A DNA stretch of 64,000 nucleotides from Chamaecyparis obtusa (taxonomy: Eukaryota > Streptophyta > Pinopsida > Cupressales > Cupressaceae): assembly GCA_027943335.1 (NCBI GenBank), contig BSBK01003559.1, forward strand, positions 124,001-188,000, in the 5' to 3' direction. Position numbers and translations under genes: made by a program. Shown here piece by piece: positions 11,464 to 23,712 of the stretch (positions are counted from its first letter, which is position 1; each line of letters begins with the position of its first letter). The notes under the pieces are model-generated. The model worked only from the letters and a program-made list of their open reading frames with translations, made no database searches and had not been told where the DNA came from.

Positions 11464-14400
11464 TGTTACCCCAATTTTGAATCTGCCAAATTCTAAATTT
11501 TAAAGATTTGCCTCTGTCTCATTGACATTCATTTGGATCAATCTCTCTGTGTATCCTAAGCTCTCCCATTTATATGATTATAACCAATTCTATGAAAAAA
11601 ATGGCTAATTGCCCATCCTTGGAGATAAAAGTTTAAGTTTAAATCGTAGTGTGTATACAGACGATCAGTTTGTTTACAGAAATCAAGTATATATGTATTA
11701 TGCATAATAAAATGAAGGTCTTCATTAAATGTGTCGGTTGCATTAATCGAGAGACCTGATATCAAGTTTGTAAAATCTATGGAATTGAAATGATTTGCAT
11801 CAAGTAGACTGAGCTACGCACTTACGAACCCGACCAAGCATATTGAAAAGTGTTTAATCAATTTTGAAACCCACACACAATTCAGCAATCAGGGCTTTCC
11901 ATACACTTGTAAGCTAAAACAAAAGTTCTAAAGTTCCCTTTATGTCCGACGCCCTGACAATATATGCATTGTCGGGAAATATTTTGGTTTCCAAACTTTA
12001 ATGGAGACCTGACATAGTTTGGAAGTTCCATTTTTCTCTGACTTCCTGATATACAAGGGATCAAAACTTTCAATGGTACTCAAACATCCCGATTTTCTAA
12101 CTTGCATTATAGAGGATCTGATTAACATAAAAAGTCTGGACATGCCACGAAATTGATAAAATTATTAGAGGATGTCTGAAGGGATATGACATGATGTTAC
12201 TATTCTCTATGGATGAGATAATCATGTCACCATTAATTTAATAGTGCAACATATTGGAATGAAGGTTGGGAAACATGATTTCTCAGCTGATCTTTTCAGT
12301 TGTTGACATGGTTCAAATGGTACCAAGCATAGATCAAAGAGGCCCTAATTGAAAGTCGTGAAGTAGCAAATGTGAATCCCTGAGTTTTGATGATGGGGAG
12401 AATATATCTTCTAGGAATTATAAAACATTGCTAAATATATATATGTACAAAGGAAAACGCTGATTTGGTTGACATGAGTATACATTCAATCGAGATGCCA
12501 TCCTTTGGTTGAATTCTAATAACTGACTGAGCAATTTTCTGTCAATTATTATGATTCGGTTGTAAAGAGACTATTGGTGAAATAGAGGTCTCATTTATTT
12601 TAATTGGTGGTTGATGGAGTACTAAGTATAGTACTCATTGATGAAATTGATACAATTGGTCGAGTAAGAACAACATGAAGGAGAATGGAAAAGATACAAG
12701 TCATGATCCATCCCACATACATGCCATAGTTGCGACTACATAAGTATGAAAAAATGCCTTAAAGATTTGTGGGATTAGTGAATCCTATAGCCATCCTCCA
12801 TATATGATGTGCAAGCACAATGAAAGAAATGGTCATAGACACTTTGAAATGAATGTAATCGGACAATGTGAAGTAAGTGTCTATCATTTTGTAATAACAT
12901 CCTCATCAGCCAATCTACACACAAAATATAAAACCATGGAACGTGCATCAATTTTGAGTTGAAAAAGAATGTATTTATTGAAAAAGCCTAAAGTCATGTC
13001 GATATCATAGTTTGTGAAGTATGAAGAATGCCTGACATAGTTTGAAAACACTCCAAACACCCTCGAGCTATGAAATCAGAGATGCACTTCAAACACTTGG
13101 ACAACTTCAAGAGCCATATACAAACTCGACATAGAACCGGATGGGAGGCATGGATTTGGGGTTTAAGTCTGTGTTAGTGAAAGAAAAGTACTTGATATGG
13201 TTGTTGAAATATGATTACATGATAGAGTTTGTAAAAGAACTCAATGTTCGATACATAGTCTAGAGGCATCTATGAGATATTCAATTAGAGAAAACATCCT
13301 CATTTCAGAAGGCACACCACATTTGGGACAACATTGAGGAAAATATACATATCTATTCCACTAGTGATAGGGGAAGCATCAATGGGAATGGAGGGTCAAT
13401 TCAAAATCAGAGGAGATGTTGTAGAGTTCAAAATTTGAATCCACTAGAACAACAGTAGTTCCTTCTAAAGAGTTCATTGTCGAGTCAGGCATCAAAAAAC
13501 ATGGAGTCTAATTCATAATATGCAAATCATTTCCCCAGCTCAAGTATAAGGGCAACATTGAAGATTCATATACTTGGGCTTGCACTAAACAACACCTCAT
13601 GGTAGATACATCCTTCGACTTGAGGCGTAAAAAAATCTATTGGTGATGAGATTGATTCAAATTTAATTTTTGAAGATGTATTTGGTCTAACCAGAGTTGG
13701 TTTCATTTAATAATAGTGTGATGATGAATCTATATATTAATACATGCCAATTTAGAAAAGATGCCATCAATGATCCAGAAAATGGAGGAGAGTGTTATTC
13801 TGCCTCATGCATACTCTAATGACACTTGCGTACAAATTTGTGCTACCATGTAAAATTTGGATAAAGTGGATCAAATTATGGATGAAGAAAAAATAAAGTT
13901 GTGCCTCGTGTATTTTTAACGGTAAGAAAAAATAGTGTTTACATACCTGTGAAAAAGAGAGGAATGACAAGGGGCTATTCAAGAATTGGCTATTAAAACT
14001 GAAAGGTTGCGAAATTGAAAATACTGGAAAAAACGAAGCCTTTAAAATATGTAAAGAGAAGAATTTAAAAGGGGGGCTGATATTGAAAAGGGAGGAAAGA
14101 GGGGGTTTTCTTAGTTTTTTTAGTCATGGTTATTGTACAGGGGATATAATAGGCTTATAACTATTTTATTTGTCATCAAAGGAAAAGAGGATTTCTGCAT
14201 GAAAACTTTGTGTTTATGTGATATTATTTGGTTGTATGTTGACTTTGTGTGATAACAATCATTCTTCAGTGTCCTCCCTATCTTCTTGGTTATGTGTTTA
14301 TTTATTTAAAAAAAAATTTAAATTCTGATTTATTTTTGAATCTGAAAGAAGATCATTAAATTTTCTTCCTTGATAATTTTTATGGGTATTAAGGAAGTGA

Positions 14401-14671
14401 AATGTGTGTCAATTTCCCTTTTTTCATTTATTTATAAATCTACAGTTTGCATTTATATCATAGTTACGTGCATGTGTGAATTTCCTTTTTTTCTTTGTGG
14501 TTAAAAGCACAGCCCAAAATCCAATTAAATCATAAGTGGAAGCTATACATCTAGAATTTAGAGGAAGATCATCCAGTCACAGGAGATCTATCCAATTGTT
14601 AGTTCATTTTGTCTTTCATCCTGGATGTTGTGAGTCATTTTCAAATTTATTGTTGAAAGACGAAATCTGCA
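11464..14671 (+). repeat. 5' LTR, 3.2 kb
   Basis: Left copy of the long direct repeat. It aligns over its whole length with 16888-20098, with many substitutions and small indels. It carries a PPR-like fragment near its 3' end (13714-13890). No convincing TATA box was picked out. Confidence 0.8.
13714..13890 (+). pseudogene. Captured PPR fragment in the 5' LTR
   Basis: Frame pieces read NSVMMNLYINTCQ, then (one base shifted) LEKMPSMIQKMEESVIL and NLDKVDQIMDE. This is the pattern of P-class pentatricopeptide repeats, organellar RNA-binding proteins in plants: LMNLY-NTGQLEKVPSMIQEM, then a next repeat ending LDKVE-MMDEMK. About 1.5-2 repeats are present. A TAG interrupts before NLDKV, and an extra T after CAA causes the frameshift. 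The same extra T is present in the other LTR, so the fragment was already broken before this insertion. Confidence 0.7.
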
Positions 14672-14683
14672 ACAAATATATTT

Positions 14684-14701
14684 TTGGTGACTTCGCTGGG
14701 G
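14684..14701 (+). promoter_or_regulatory. Primer-binding-site-like sequence
   Basis: TTGGTGACTTCGCTGGGG lies about 12 bases inside the left LTR end. Plant Tat-type gypsy elements often have TTGGCGACTC-GCTGGGG at this place; two or three bases differ here. It supports plus orientation of the element. Confidence 0.6.
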
Positions 14702-14907
14702 AAAAAATCAAAGTGTTGGTGCTATATTTCCCCAAAAATTTGAAGGTGCTTCCCCTAGAATTAAGGTTGGCGACTCTATGTTTTGTTTAAATATCTCTTG
14801 GTAGAAGTATTACAGTGTGTATTATGGCTTTGGTTGCAACCCATCCATGAGGAGCTCAGATTGGACCCTTGGCTTTACCTTAATACACAACCTTACCTGA
14901 AAGTTCA

Positions 14908-15530
14908 AGAAAACATTTTCCAAAGTTTGATGGAGATAAGACAACAAATCTTCATGACCATATCAAATCATTCACAGTTTCTTGTGGGATTCTTGGAGTT
15001 CAAGAATAAGATGTATTTGTGCGCTTGTTTATTGAAAGCCTCAATGGAAAAGTTGTAGAATGGTTTCAAAATTTGATGTATGGATTTATTACTGAATAGG
15101 ATAGTTTAAAGGTAAAGTTTCTTGAAATATTTAAACATGTGGTTGATACATATGAGTTGTTTCTTAAATTATTTCAGATACAAAAGAAAGAGGATGAACC
15201 TATTAGAGATTCTGTTGTAAGACTTAATCGGTGTTTTGATAAGATTCCCCAAGAGTATCAACCAACTAAAAATAATCAGTTATGTGTGTTCATCGTTGCA
15301 TTACATCCAGAAGTTAAATTTTTGTTGGAACATAAAAAGGTGCAAAGTTTGAAAGATGCATGAAATGAAGCTATTGAAATAGAGGATGATATGGTGATGA
15401 CTGGAATGAAAGACATAAGTAAAAGTATTGTTAAAGTTCTAGAATATGAATTGCCCTTTCATAATCAAAACCTTTATCCAAGAAGGAAGCCTTTGCAAAA
15501 GAATCTTGTTACAGAATAAGAAAAGCCAAC
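14908..15530 (+). pseudogene. Ty3/gypsy-type gag, decayed
   Basis: One frame with a few stops reads PKFDGDKTTNLHDHIKSF, VEWFQNL, then an open stretch from about 15139 (VDTYELFLKLFQIQKKEDE, then DSVVRLNRCFDKIPQEYQP) and ends near ALHPEVKFLLEHKKVQSLKDA and NEAIEIEDD. This is the Retrotrans_gag fold of plant gypsy elements: an FDG start, a W-F core, a KIP motif and a late EIEDD. Two of the stops follow Glu and precede Asp. No zinc knuckle was found. Confidence 0.8.
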
Positions 15531-15599
15531 GTTATCTATATATTATTTCTAAAAGTTAACTTTTTTTAATGAAACATATTTTTGAGCATCTTCTATGAT

Positions 15600-16300
15600 T
15601 AAGGACTGCACCTCTAGCATTGCTAACATTTATTATTTACATGTTGATGAAGTTGATCCTTTTGGAGATGCAGATGATCATGTTTCACAATAGGAAGAGT
15701 TGGTGATCTTCCTAGTCACAACTACTATTGAAAAAACTTTTAATGACATGCATGATCAGGAATTAAACAAAAGTTTGTTAGAGAATTATTTTTCTTAATA
15801 TTTTGAAATTTTCACCTTTGATGCCATTTTGGCAGATGATTCCAACCAGGAAAACATAGAGAACCAGCATAAAGAAGAAATGTGTAGTTGTGAGCATGTA
15901 GAAGGTGTATCTCTTATTGGTTTACAAATGAATTACGAATCATTTCAATTTATTTGTAGGCCAGATGATGAATAAATATTGCATCCTAAGTGTTTGGAAA
16001 GTCATGAAGGTATTGAAATGAAAGTTGAAAGCAATGAATCACCTATTGTTATTATTCATCCACATGAAAATAGAATTCTAGATTTTTAGTTTAGTGATGA
16101 AAGGTACAAAGATAAGGTATGCCAAGAAGAAGTAATCAATTGTCTAAGTTTGGAACCTTTTGTATTTTGAAGATAATATCATAACAATTTTATCTCCTCT
16201 TTTCATCACAAGTCATGAATTGTCACATAAGATCTATAACAAGGAAGAATATATTAAAATACTAGAGGAGCTCATGGCTGAAGAAAAATAATCTAATGGT
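15600..16300 (+). pseudogene. Acidic tail region of the gag-only element
   Basis: The gag frame continues with stops into an acidic segment (YYLHVDEVDPFGDADDH, then DMHDQELNKSLLENYF, HKEEMCSCEHVEGVSLIGLQ). No domain is recognised. It occupies the place where protease and pol would be in a full element. The composition resembles the unidentified minus-strand region at 5.8-6.6 kb, but I could not show homology. Confidence 0.45.
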
Positions 16301-16887
16301 ATATACTCTATAAAAATAAGTTCAAGCAATGTTCAAGTTACATGTTGTTTTTAGAATCTTTATGAAGGCTACCCAATTTGAGGTCTACTTAATTATCTAG
16401 ACAACCAGACACATGATATAGATGTGTTTAATGCAAATTTAAATCAACATATAGGCATTATACCGAGGCGTTACAGTTGGTTCCATAAGTTTATAATGCA
16501 GAGTGGCTTTTTGGATTTAGTGTTTTATTTGAAAATATTTCTAATTTTTTTCTCACCATTCACTTTTCCGCACCGACAAATACTTCTCTCAACCTTTCAA
16601 TGGTTTTGTGTGAGAAGCATGGTGCATTCCTTGAGGTAAGGGGCTCTCACCCCTATACATATTTGTAAATAAAGTTTTTGATGTGTTATAGGTTTAGGTG
16701 GTTGGTTTTCAATTTTTTTCTTGTTGGGTTTAGTTCTTTCCCATTCTCCCTTCCATCCTTCTGCAAGTGGCTCCTTATGCTCTTTTTATTCTCTTGACTC
16801 TATAGCCTAATGGATGAGGCAATGATCTTTGTTTAGAGTTCTGGATTCTCTTCATCCTATTCATCCCTCATCCCCTTCAAAGCCTAT
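16301..16887. other. Internal non-coding tail before the 3' LTR
   Basis: No gene is supported. A purine tract is expected just before 16888, but the sequence there is pyrimidine-rich (CCTCATCCCCTT), so the polypurine tract is lost or displaced. Confidence 0.5.
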
Positions 16888-19800
16888 TATTACCCCAATT
16901 TTGAATCTGGCCAAATTTTGAATCTTAGATCCTTGCCCCTATCTCATTGATAGTAATTTGGATCAATTTGTGTGTGTATCCTAAGCTCTCCCGTCCATTT
17001 GGTTATTAATCATTTCATGAAAATAATTGATAATAGACCATCCTTAGAGACAAAAGTTTAAGTTTAAATCCTAGTGTATATCCAGATGATTAGTTTGTTT
17101 GCAAAAATCAAGTATACATGCATTATGCATAATAAAATAAAGGTCTTCATTAAATGCATCAGTTCCATTAATAGACAAACTCAACATCAAGTTTGCAAAA
17201 TCTTCAGAATTGAAATGATTTGCATAAGTATACTAAGTATGGATCCGACCAAGTATATAGAAAATTGTTTAGTCAGTTTTGAAACCCACACACAGCCAGG
17301 TGATCAGGGATTTCTAGAAACTTTTAAGCTAAAGAAAAAGTTTTAAAGTTCCATTTATATCCGATTCCCCAACAATGTATAAATATACATTGTTGGGCAA
17401 TATTTTGGTTTCCAAACTTCGATGGAGACCTGATATGGTTTGGAAGTTCCATTTTTCTCTAACTTCCCGATGTGAAAAGGGTCAACCTTTCAAAGGTCCT
17501 CAAACATCTCAAATTTCCAACTTGCATTTTAGAGGATTTGATTAACATGAAAAAGTTTAGACAAGTTGTGAAATTGATAAACTTATTAGAGGATGTCCAA
17601 AGGGATATGACATGATGTTATTATTCTTCATGGATGAGATAATCATGTCACCATTAATTTAATAGTGTAACATATTCGAATGAAGCTTGGGGAACATGAT
17701 TTTCCAGCTGATCTTTTCAATTATTGACATGGTTCAAATGGTACCAAGTATAGATCAAAGAGGCCTCGATTCAGAGGAGTGAAGTAAGAAATGTGAATCC
17801 CTGGGTTTTGATGATGGGGAGAATATATTTTCTAGGAATAATAAAACATAGCTAAAGGTATATGTATAGAGGAAAAATCTGATTTGGTTGACATGAGTAT
17901 ACATTCAATTGAGATGTCATCGTCTGGTTGAATTCCAATAATTGACTGAGAAATTTATTGGCAATTATTATGATTTGTTGCAAAGATACTATAGGTGAAA
18001 TAGAGGTCCCATTTCTTTTAATTATTGGCTTATGGAGTACTAAGTATAGTACTCATTGATGAAATTGATACAATTGGTCAAGAAAGAACAACATGAAGGA
18101 GAATGGAAAAGATACAAGTCATGATCCATCTCATGGATGCCATAGCTGTGATTGCATAAGTATGATAGCATGCCTTAAATATTTGTGAGATCAGTGAATC
18201 CCATAGCCATCCTCCACATACGATGTGCAAGAATGATGTAGGAAATGGTTGTAGAAACTTTGAAATTCATGCAATCAAGCAATGTAAAGTTAGTGTCTAT
18301 CACTTCATAATAACATCCTCATCGACCAATCTGCATACAAAATATAGAAGCATGGAACACATTGATTTTGAGTTGACAGAGAATGTATTTGTTGAAAATC
18401 CTAAATTCGTGTTGATCTCATTATTTATGAAGCATGCAATATGCCCGACGTAGTTTGAAAACATTCCAAACACCCCCAAGCTATGAAATCATAGATGCAC
18501 TTTGAACACTTAGACAACCTCAAGATTCATATACTAACTTGAAATAGCACTGGGTGGGAGACGTGGCTTTAGTGTTGAAGTTTTTTTAGTGAAAAAAAGT
18601 ACTTGATATGGTTGTTGCAATATGGTAGATTTTACAAAAGAACTCAATGTTTGATACATAGTCTAGAGGCATCTATGTGATATTCAATTAGAAAAAGCAT
18701 CCTCATTTCAAAAGGCACATCACATTTTGACAACATTGAGAAAAATCCACATATTTATGCCATTGGTGACAGGGAAAGTGTCAATGGGAATTGAGGATCA
18801 ATTCAAAATTGGAGGAGGAGATGTTGTATAGAGTTCAGAGTTTGTGGCCCTTGGAACACCAATAATTTTTTCTAAAGAGTTCATTTTTGAGGCATCAGAA
18901 AGCATGGAATCTAATTCATAATATGCAAATCATTTCCCCAACCCAAGTATAAGGGAAACTTTGAAGATTCATATACTTGGGCTTGAACTCAAAAACACCT
19001 CATGGTAGATATATCCCTAGACTCGAGCTGTAATACAATATTTTGGTGATGGGATAGATTCAAATTTGATTTGTGAAGACATATTTGGTCTAACAAGATC
19101 GCTGGTTGCATTTAACCAAAGTGTGATGATGAAGCTATATATTAATACATGCCAATTTAAAAAAGGTGTCATCAATGATCCAAGAAATGAAGGAGAGTGG
19201 TATTCTGCTCGATGCATACTTTTATGACACTTGGATAAAAACTCGTGCTACCATGTCGAATTTGGATAAAGTGGAACAAATGATGGATGAAGGAAAAAGT
19301 AAAGGTGTGTCTCGTGTATGTTTAAGGGGAAGAATAGATAGTGTTTACATACTTGTGAGAAATAGAGGAATGAAAAGGGGCTCTTTAAGAATCATTTATT
19401 AAAACTGAAAGGTTGCAAAACTGAAAAAATAGAAGAAGACAAGCCTTTAAAATATGTAAGGAAAATAATTTAAAAGGGGGAGGAAATTTTCCAAAGGGAT
19501 GATATTGAAAAAGGGGGAAAGAGGAGGTTTTCTCTCTTTTTCAGTCATGGCTATTGTACAGGGGATATAATAGGCTTAGAACTATTTTATTTTATTTTTA
19601 TCAAAGGAAAAGAGTATTTCTGCATGGAAACTTTGTGTTTGTGTAATATTCTTTGGTTGTATGTGGACTTTGTGTGATATTGGTCATTCTTTGGTGTCCT
19701 CACTGTCTTTTTGGTTATGAGTGTATTCATTTAAAAAATAATTGAATTTTGATTTATTTTTGAATCTAAAAGTGGATCATTATATTTTCTCCCTTGATTA

Positions 19801-20098
19801 TTTGTTATGGGTATTAAGGAAGTGAACTGTGTGTCATTTTTCCTTTGAACCCATCTATTTATAAATATATAGTTCACATTTGTATCATAGTTATGCGCAA
19901 GTGTTAATTTCCTTTTCTACTTTCTAGTTAAAAGAACACCCCAAAATCCAATTAAATCATCAGAGGGAGTTGTACCTTTAAAATTCAGAGGAAGATCATC
20001 CAGTCACAAGAGATCTACCCAACTGTCGATTCTATTTGTCTTTCATATTGGGCATTGTGAATCATTTTCAAATTTATTATTGATAGATGAAATATGCA
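16888..20098 (+). repeat. 3' LTR, 3.2 kb
   Basis: Right copy of the long direct repeat; its first dinucleotide has decayed from TG to TA. It ends TGCA at 20098, followed by the degenerate target duplication and then copia coding sequence. It carries the better-preserved PPR fragment at 19110-19300. Confidence 0.8.
19110..19300 (+). pseudogene. Captured PPR fragment in the 3' LTR
   Basis: Frame pieces read FNQSVMMKLYINTCQ, then after the same one-base shift seen in the 5' LTR, LKKVSSMIQEMKESGILLDA, YFYDTWIKTRATMSNLDK and VEQMMDEGKSKGV. This is nearly two complete PPR motifs of the plant P-class, without the stop found in the 5' LTR copy. It lies in the same orientation as the element. The remaining downstream frame (RGRIDSVYILVRNRGMKRG) is not PPR-like. 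Confidence 0.75.
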
Positions 20099-20366
20099 AC
20101 TAACTAGTGACTAAGACAAAATATATTGAGTGTGATTCAAATGTGAAATAAAGGTTACAAGGTTATCTTTCATGGATCTTGATGTGAGATCAAGAAAAGG
20201 TTCTAGAAGATTAGTTACAGAAGGTATAAGGAAAAATGGAAATGTATACTACCTCTAGGAAAATAGAGGAAACAATTGTTTGCTAGCACAAAGTAGTGAA
20301 TGTTGGTTATGGCACAAGAAGGTGAGACACCTTAATTTTGGCAATATGATAAAGATCAAATCTTCT
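20099..20366 (+). pseudogene. Copia protease tail and GAG-pre-integrase fragment
   Basis: Resumes the copia polyprotein interrupted at 11463: LRQNILSVIQM, NKGYKVIFHGS, then NVYYL, ENRGNNCLLAQSSECWLWHK and KVRHLNFGNMIKIKS, the His-containing pre-integrase region. Frameshifts and one stop are present. It is cut at 20366 by the next LTR insertion. Confidence 0.85.
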
Positions 20367-20824
20367 TGTTAGAGTTTTAAGTGACTCTACAACACCCCAA
20401 GGATCAAATGAAAGACCAAGATAACTTCCACAAAAGAATGGCAAGACAATTGCATTAAGATTTAAGAATGATATTATTGATAATGGACATAATTGAAATG
20501 TACATAATGAGCATGCTTATATAGGAAAGGCAATAAGAGACTATGATAAAGAGTAGATAGGTTATCACCCACACAAGGTGGAATTACATGTCCACCAAAG
20601 GTAGATCATCCTCCATTATGAAATGAAGTATGTGCAACATGTGGAGGATGATAATGCGATATGTGCAGTAGAGGTGGATCTCACACATAAAGTGGAATTT
20701 ATCCTACACCATGTGCAAATATAGGTGAAAACTCCTAGGTGTCTCATATGAAAACTAATATGTAATGAATTATCCTAAGTAAGCTTAAGTAAAGTGTAAT
20801 TAGTGATATTTAGTTACACCAACA
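20367..20824 (-). repeat. 3' LTR (left copy), 458 bp
   Basis: Read on the plus strand it begins TGTTAGAG and ends CCAACA. It aligns with 23713-24202 except for an internal gap of about 32 bases. On the minus strand CTATATAA (20517-20524) is a likely TATA box. PPT: the run of C at 20825-20830 is a G run on the minus strand, immediately upstream of the LTR. Confidence 0.9.
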
Positions 20825-21242
20825 CCCCCCATAAGTGCAACTTAGGGGAACACACTTAAACTCACAATGCAAGAGGGGTCCCAGATATTAGGCCATGTTA
20901 AGGTACCCATGTACAATGAAAATGAAATACAATAAATCTCTCATAAAGTGGAGGTAGGAAGAAAACCTCATAGGAAAAAAATCCCCTCCAAAAAGAGAGA
21001 TGAAAATACACAAGATGCATGGATGGATGGAGGACTCAATACCCCCAAGGACTAAATACATCATGTATATACAATCGATTATCCCTCCATATGAAGAAAA
21101 GAAGGATACATGATATCCCCCATAATGAATAATCTTTTGCAAAAGTTGGGAGTGCTTGAAGACAAAACATAGTCCAATGCCTACAAATAATATTTCTTCC
21201 CTTGGGAAGAAGATAGACGAAGTACAAATGCATGAATGATTC

Positions 21243-22129
21243 TTATTCTAGATAGGAATTAGGAAGTAGAATCCAAATGAAGTATGATGGATTTGTCTCT
21301 AAAATTTTCTCATGTTTCGCCATGTCCTTGGATGATGAAGATGTCACGAACCAATCAGAAACATGCTCAATCATAATAGAAGGTGACAAAAATGGAGCCA
21401 ATTGATTTTGAAAAAGCTCCAAAGACAAAGATGAAGTGACACCATTGCTACCGCAACTATTATCAAATAGAATAGATATCTCTGAAAATTGAATAGGAGT
21501 GTCCAAGCTTGAAGAATCCATCACATAACCATGATCAAACCAAACTAAGCAATGTGATATATTAAGTGAAGGAAGAGAATAATGAATGTCAATCTCCAAA
21601 GACAATGAAGAAGGTTTTCCAACTATGATGAATCTATCATCAAATAGAAGAGAAATCCCCTCAAATGTGTCTCCAAAATTTGAATACAAGACTCCACAAA
21701 CAATGAACCAATGTCTAGCAAATAGGAATCCCAATTAGGAAGATACATCAACATCTCTTGCAATTAATCACTGAAATAGTCAACAAGAGATGAATATGTG
21801 ATCTCAAATAGAGAAGTAGGAGCTGTAGGTGGAGTCACTGGATCATCCTTACTCTCAAGTAATGCATTATATTCAATATCCTCTAAGGTTTCATCATTAT
21901 AGGGAATATTATATGCATCATCAAGTGGAATGAGGAAATTTGCAACAATATCATCTAGGAATGGAGGAACACGTGGATCTCCAAAATGCTCCCAAATAAT
22001 GGTACAAACTATGCGTGGCCAATAAATACCATCGTTGGAGTATAATGCATGGCATAAATATGAAATGAGACTCAAATCAAGCAATCCTCTAATATGACCA
22101 TTCTTATCTTCCCAAACTATTTCTTCCAT
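21243..22129 (-). pseudogene. Unidentified ORF of the non-autonomous element
   Basis: Two open minus-strand frames, 22129-21764 (121 codons) and 21734-21243 (163 codons), follow one another with a single frameshift near 21750. The first opens MEEIVWEDKNGHIRGLLDLS and ends in an acidic stretch; the second has repeated SLSLE words and SISILFDNSCGSN-like blocks rich in Ser, Phe and Leu. Neither resembles Gag or any pol domain I know. It may be a degraded captured sequence or a lineage-specific protein. Length and openness in an otherwise stop-rich region argue for past coding. Confidence 0.5.
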
Positions 22130-23698
22130 TATATCATTGGCTCAGGTACGAGTCCATAAAGTTGAGGCAAGAGATTAAGCCATCTATAATGTGTGATGAT
22201 TCCTTTTTCCCATGACTCATAATCACCCTTAGTCAAAGTTATTATAGAAGGATGTATTCCATAACCCATAATTACATTAATGATACACTTCTCACATCAT
22301 AAAGTGAAATCAAAAAATTAATACACCCCACAATTAGGCTATAATAGACTTCGCTCACTATGCAAAAGACCAAACTAAGGTCTATGCATTACAATTGAAA
22401 AACCAAGCCAAATTTTGAAAGTATAATTTTATATCATAGTCACTATAATTTGATAGCACCACTATAAAATATAGAAAAAAATATGCACTTAAAAAAAATG
22501 GTACTTGCAAATGTTAGCACATGAGCCCAAACAAACCCTTGAAAGATGCAAAAAGTAGGATTAGATAGGTAAAGTCATGAAAAATCACAATTCCTAATTA
22601 TTGAAGTCACCAAAATCAGAAAATAATACCACCACTGGAAAGTTCAGGAAATTCTACCTCAAATTAAAAAAAATGCTTGAAAAAAGGACTTAAAATGAGC
22701 AAGATATGAGCCTTCAAAGTCAAATTACAAAATTAAAAACTTGAATGGTGAAGGTAAAAAACTCAAACCCTGTGCTAATGTCATCAATCTACGTGATTAA
22801 ATCTGACAACCATATGGACATCAAAGGGAAAACCCAGTTACCATGCAAATGATATATAAACACCCGTCAAATTTAAGATAGTAGAGCTGACATGTCAAAA
22901 TTTGAATAGCTAGATGCTGAAGCGGTGTTGATGTAATACTTGATGTGGCACCAATTGATTCACCCATGACCTATCTATGTGGCTTGATTGGACCACTATG
23001 ATCATATTGTTTGGCACATGAAGAATTTATGTGATGTTTTGTATGGCTGATACTAGGTATTTAGTCCCACATTGGGACTGTGAAGGGGTCTATATACTTT
23101 ATATTAAGAAACCTATGCTATTCTTTGTGAAGGGAAGTGGGGGAGCTTTCTACTCCACCGATGGTGTTCTTCTTGGGTGGCAGATGAGTTGGGGTCCCTA
23201 CAATATTTCTCCCACATTGGTCCTATGTGTTGGCCTTACACAATTTATATTGAATAAGTCATCTAGATATATACGAAGTTGAGCTGCTGAATATTTGGAT
23301 TGATGTCCAGGATGTGACTGCTCGCTCATCCTACATTATATGTGGTTGTTACAGTATATTGACAAAAAACAAGGCAGAGGGCCGATCCAAAAATTTTGTA
23401 AGGAAATAATAGAAATAAAATCTATGAATTTTTTTTGCAAAAATAAAAATAAAATACAGAATAAAAAGCAAATTTTTTCAATGATTGTACTACAAAGGGG
23501 TAGATTGGGTCATATGGCTCAGTCTACTAAATTTTTTTGCCTATGATTTGAATTTTACCTAATATAGGAAAATTTATAATCAATTTTCACCAAGATAGCC
23601 TCTTGGATGCAATGGTGATGCCCAAATTACCTTATTATACACCCATAATTGAATCAAGTCAAAATCACAATTCTTGAGAAAGATTCTTCACATTTTGA
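22130..23698. other. Internal leader of the non-autonomous element
   Basis: No gene is supported. On the minus strand this is the 5' leader between primer-binding site and ORF. It is AT-rich, with a plus-strand frame at 23031-23282 that is open but has no recognised family. Confidence 0.5.
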
Positions 23699-23712
23699 GA
23701 GCCCTGATACCA
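23699..23712 (-). promoter_or_regulatory. Primer-binding site, Met type
   Basis: On the minus strand TGGTATCAGGGC directly follows the LTR end CTAACA. It matches the copia initiator tRNA-Met site with one change and gives the element's orientation. Confidence 0.85.

Larger units (their letters stand above)
11464..20098 (+). mobile_element. Gypsy-like gag-only element with 3.2-kb LTRs
   Basis: Two long direct repeats (11464-14671 and 16888-20098) flank only 2.2 kb of internal DNA. A primer-binding-like site follows the left copy and a Retrotrans_gag remnant lies inside on the plus strand. The left repeat starts TGTTACCCC, the right TATTACCCC; both end TGCA. Flanking five-base words are AGCAA and ACTAA, a target duplication with two substitutions. 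The sequence on the two sides rejoins into copia coding sequence. No protease, RT or integrase is present, so it is non-autonomous. By eye the LTRs are roughly 80-90% identical, indicating an old insertion. Confidence 0.8.

Noticed and set aside
19166..19402. A functional PPR gene
   Set aside because: Fewer than two repeats, an inherited frameshift, location inside both LTRs, and a non-PPR continuation show it is a fragment.
11464..20098. A plain segmental duplication
   Set aside because: Copies start and end at TG/TA...CA, a primer-binding-like site follows the first, gag lies between, and copia coding sequence rejoins across the whole block, all of which fit LTRs.
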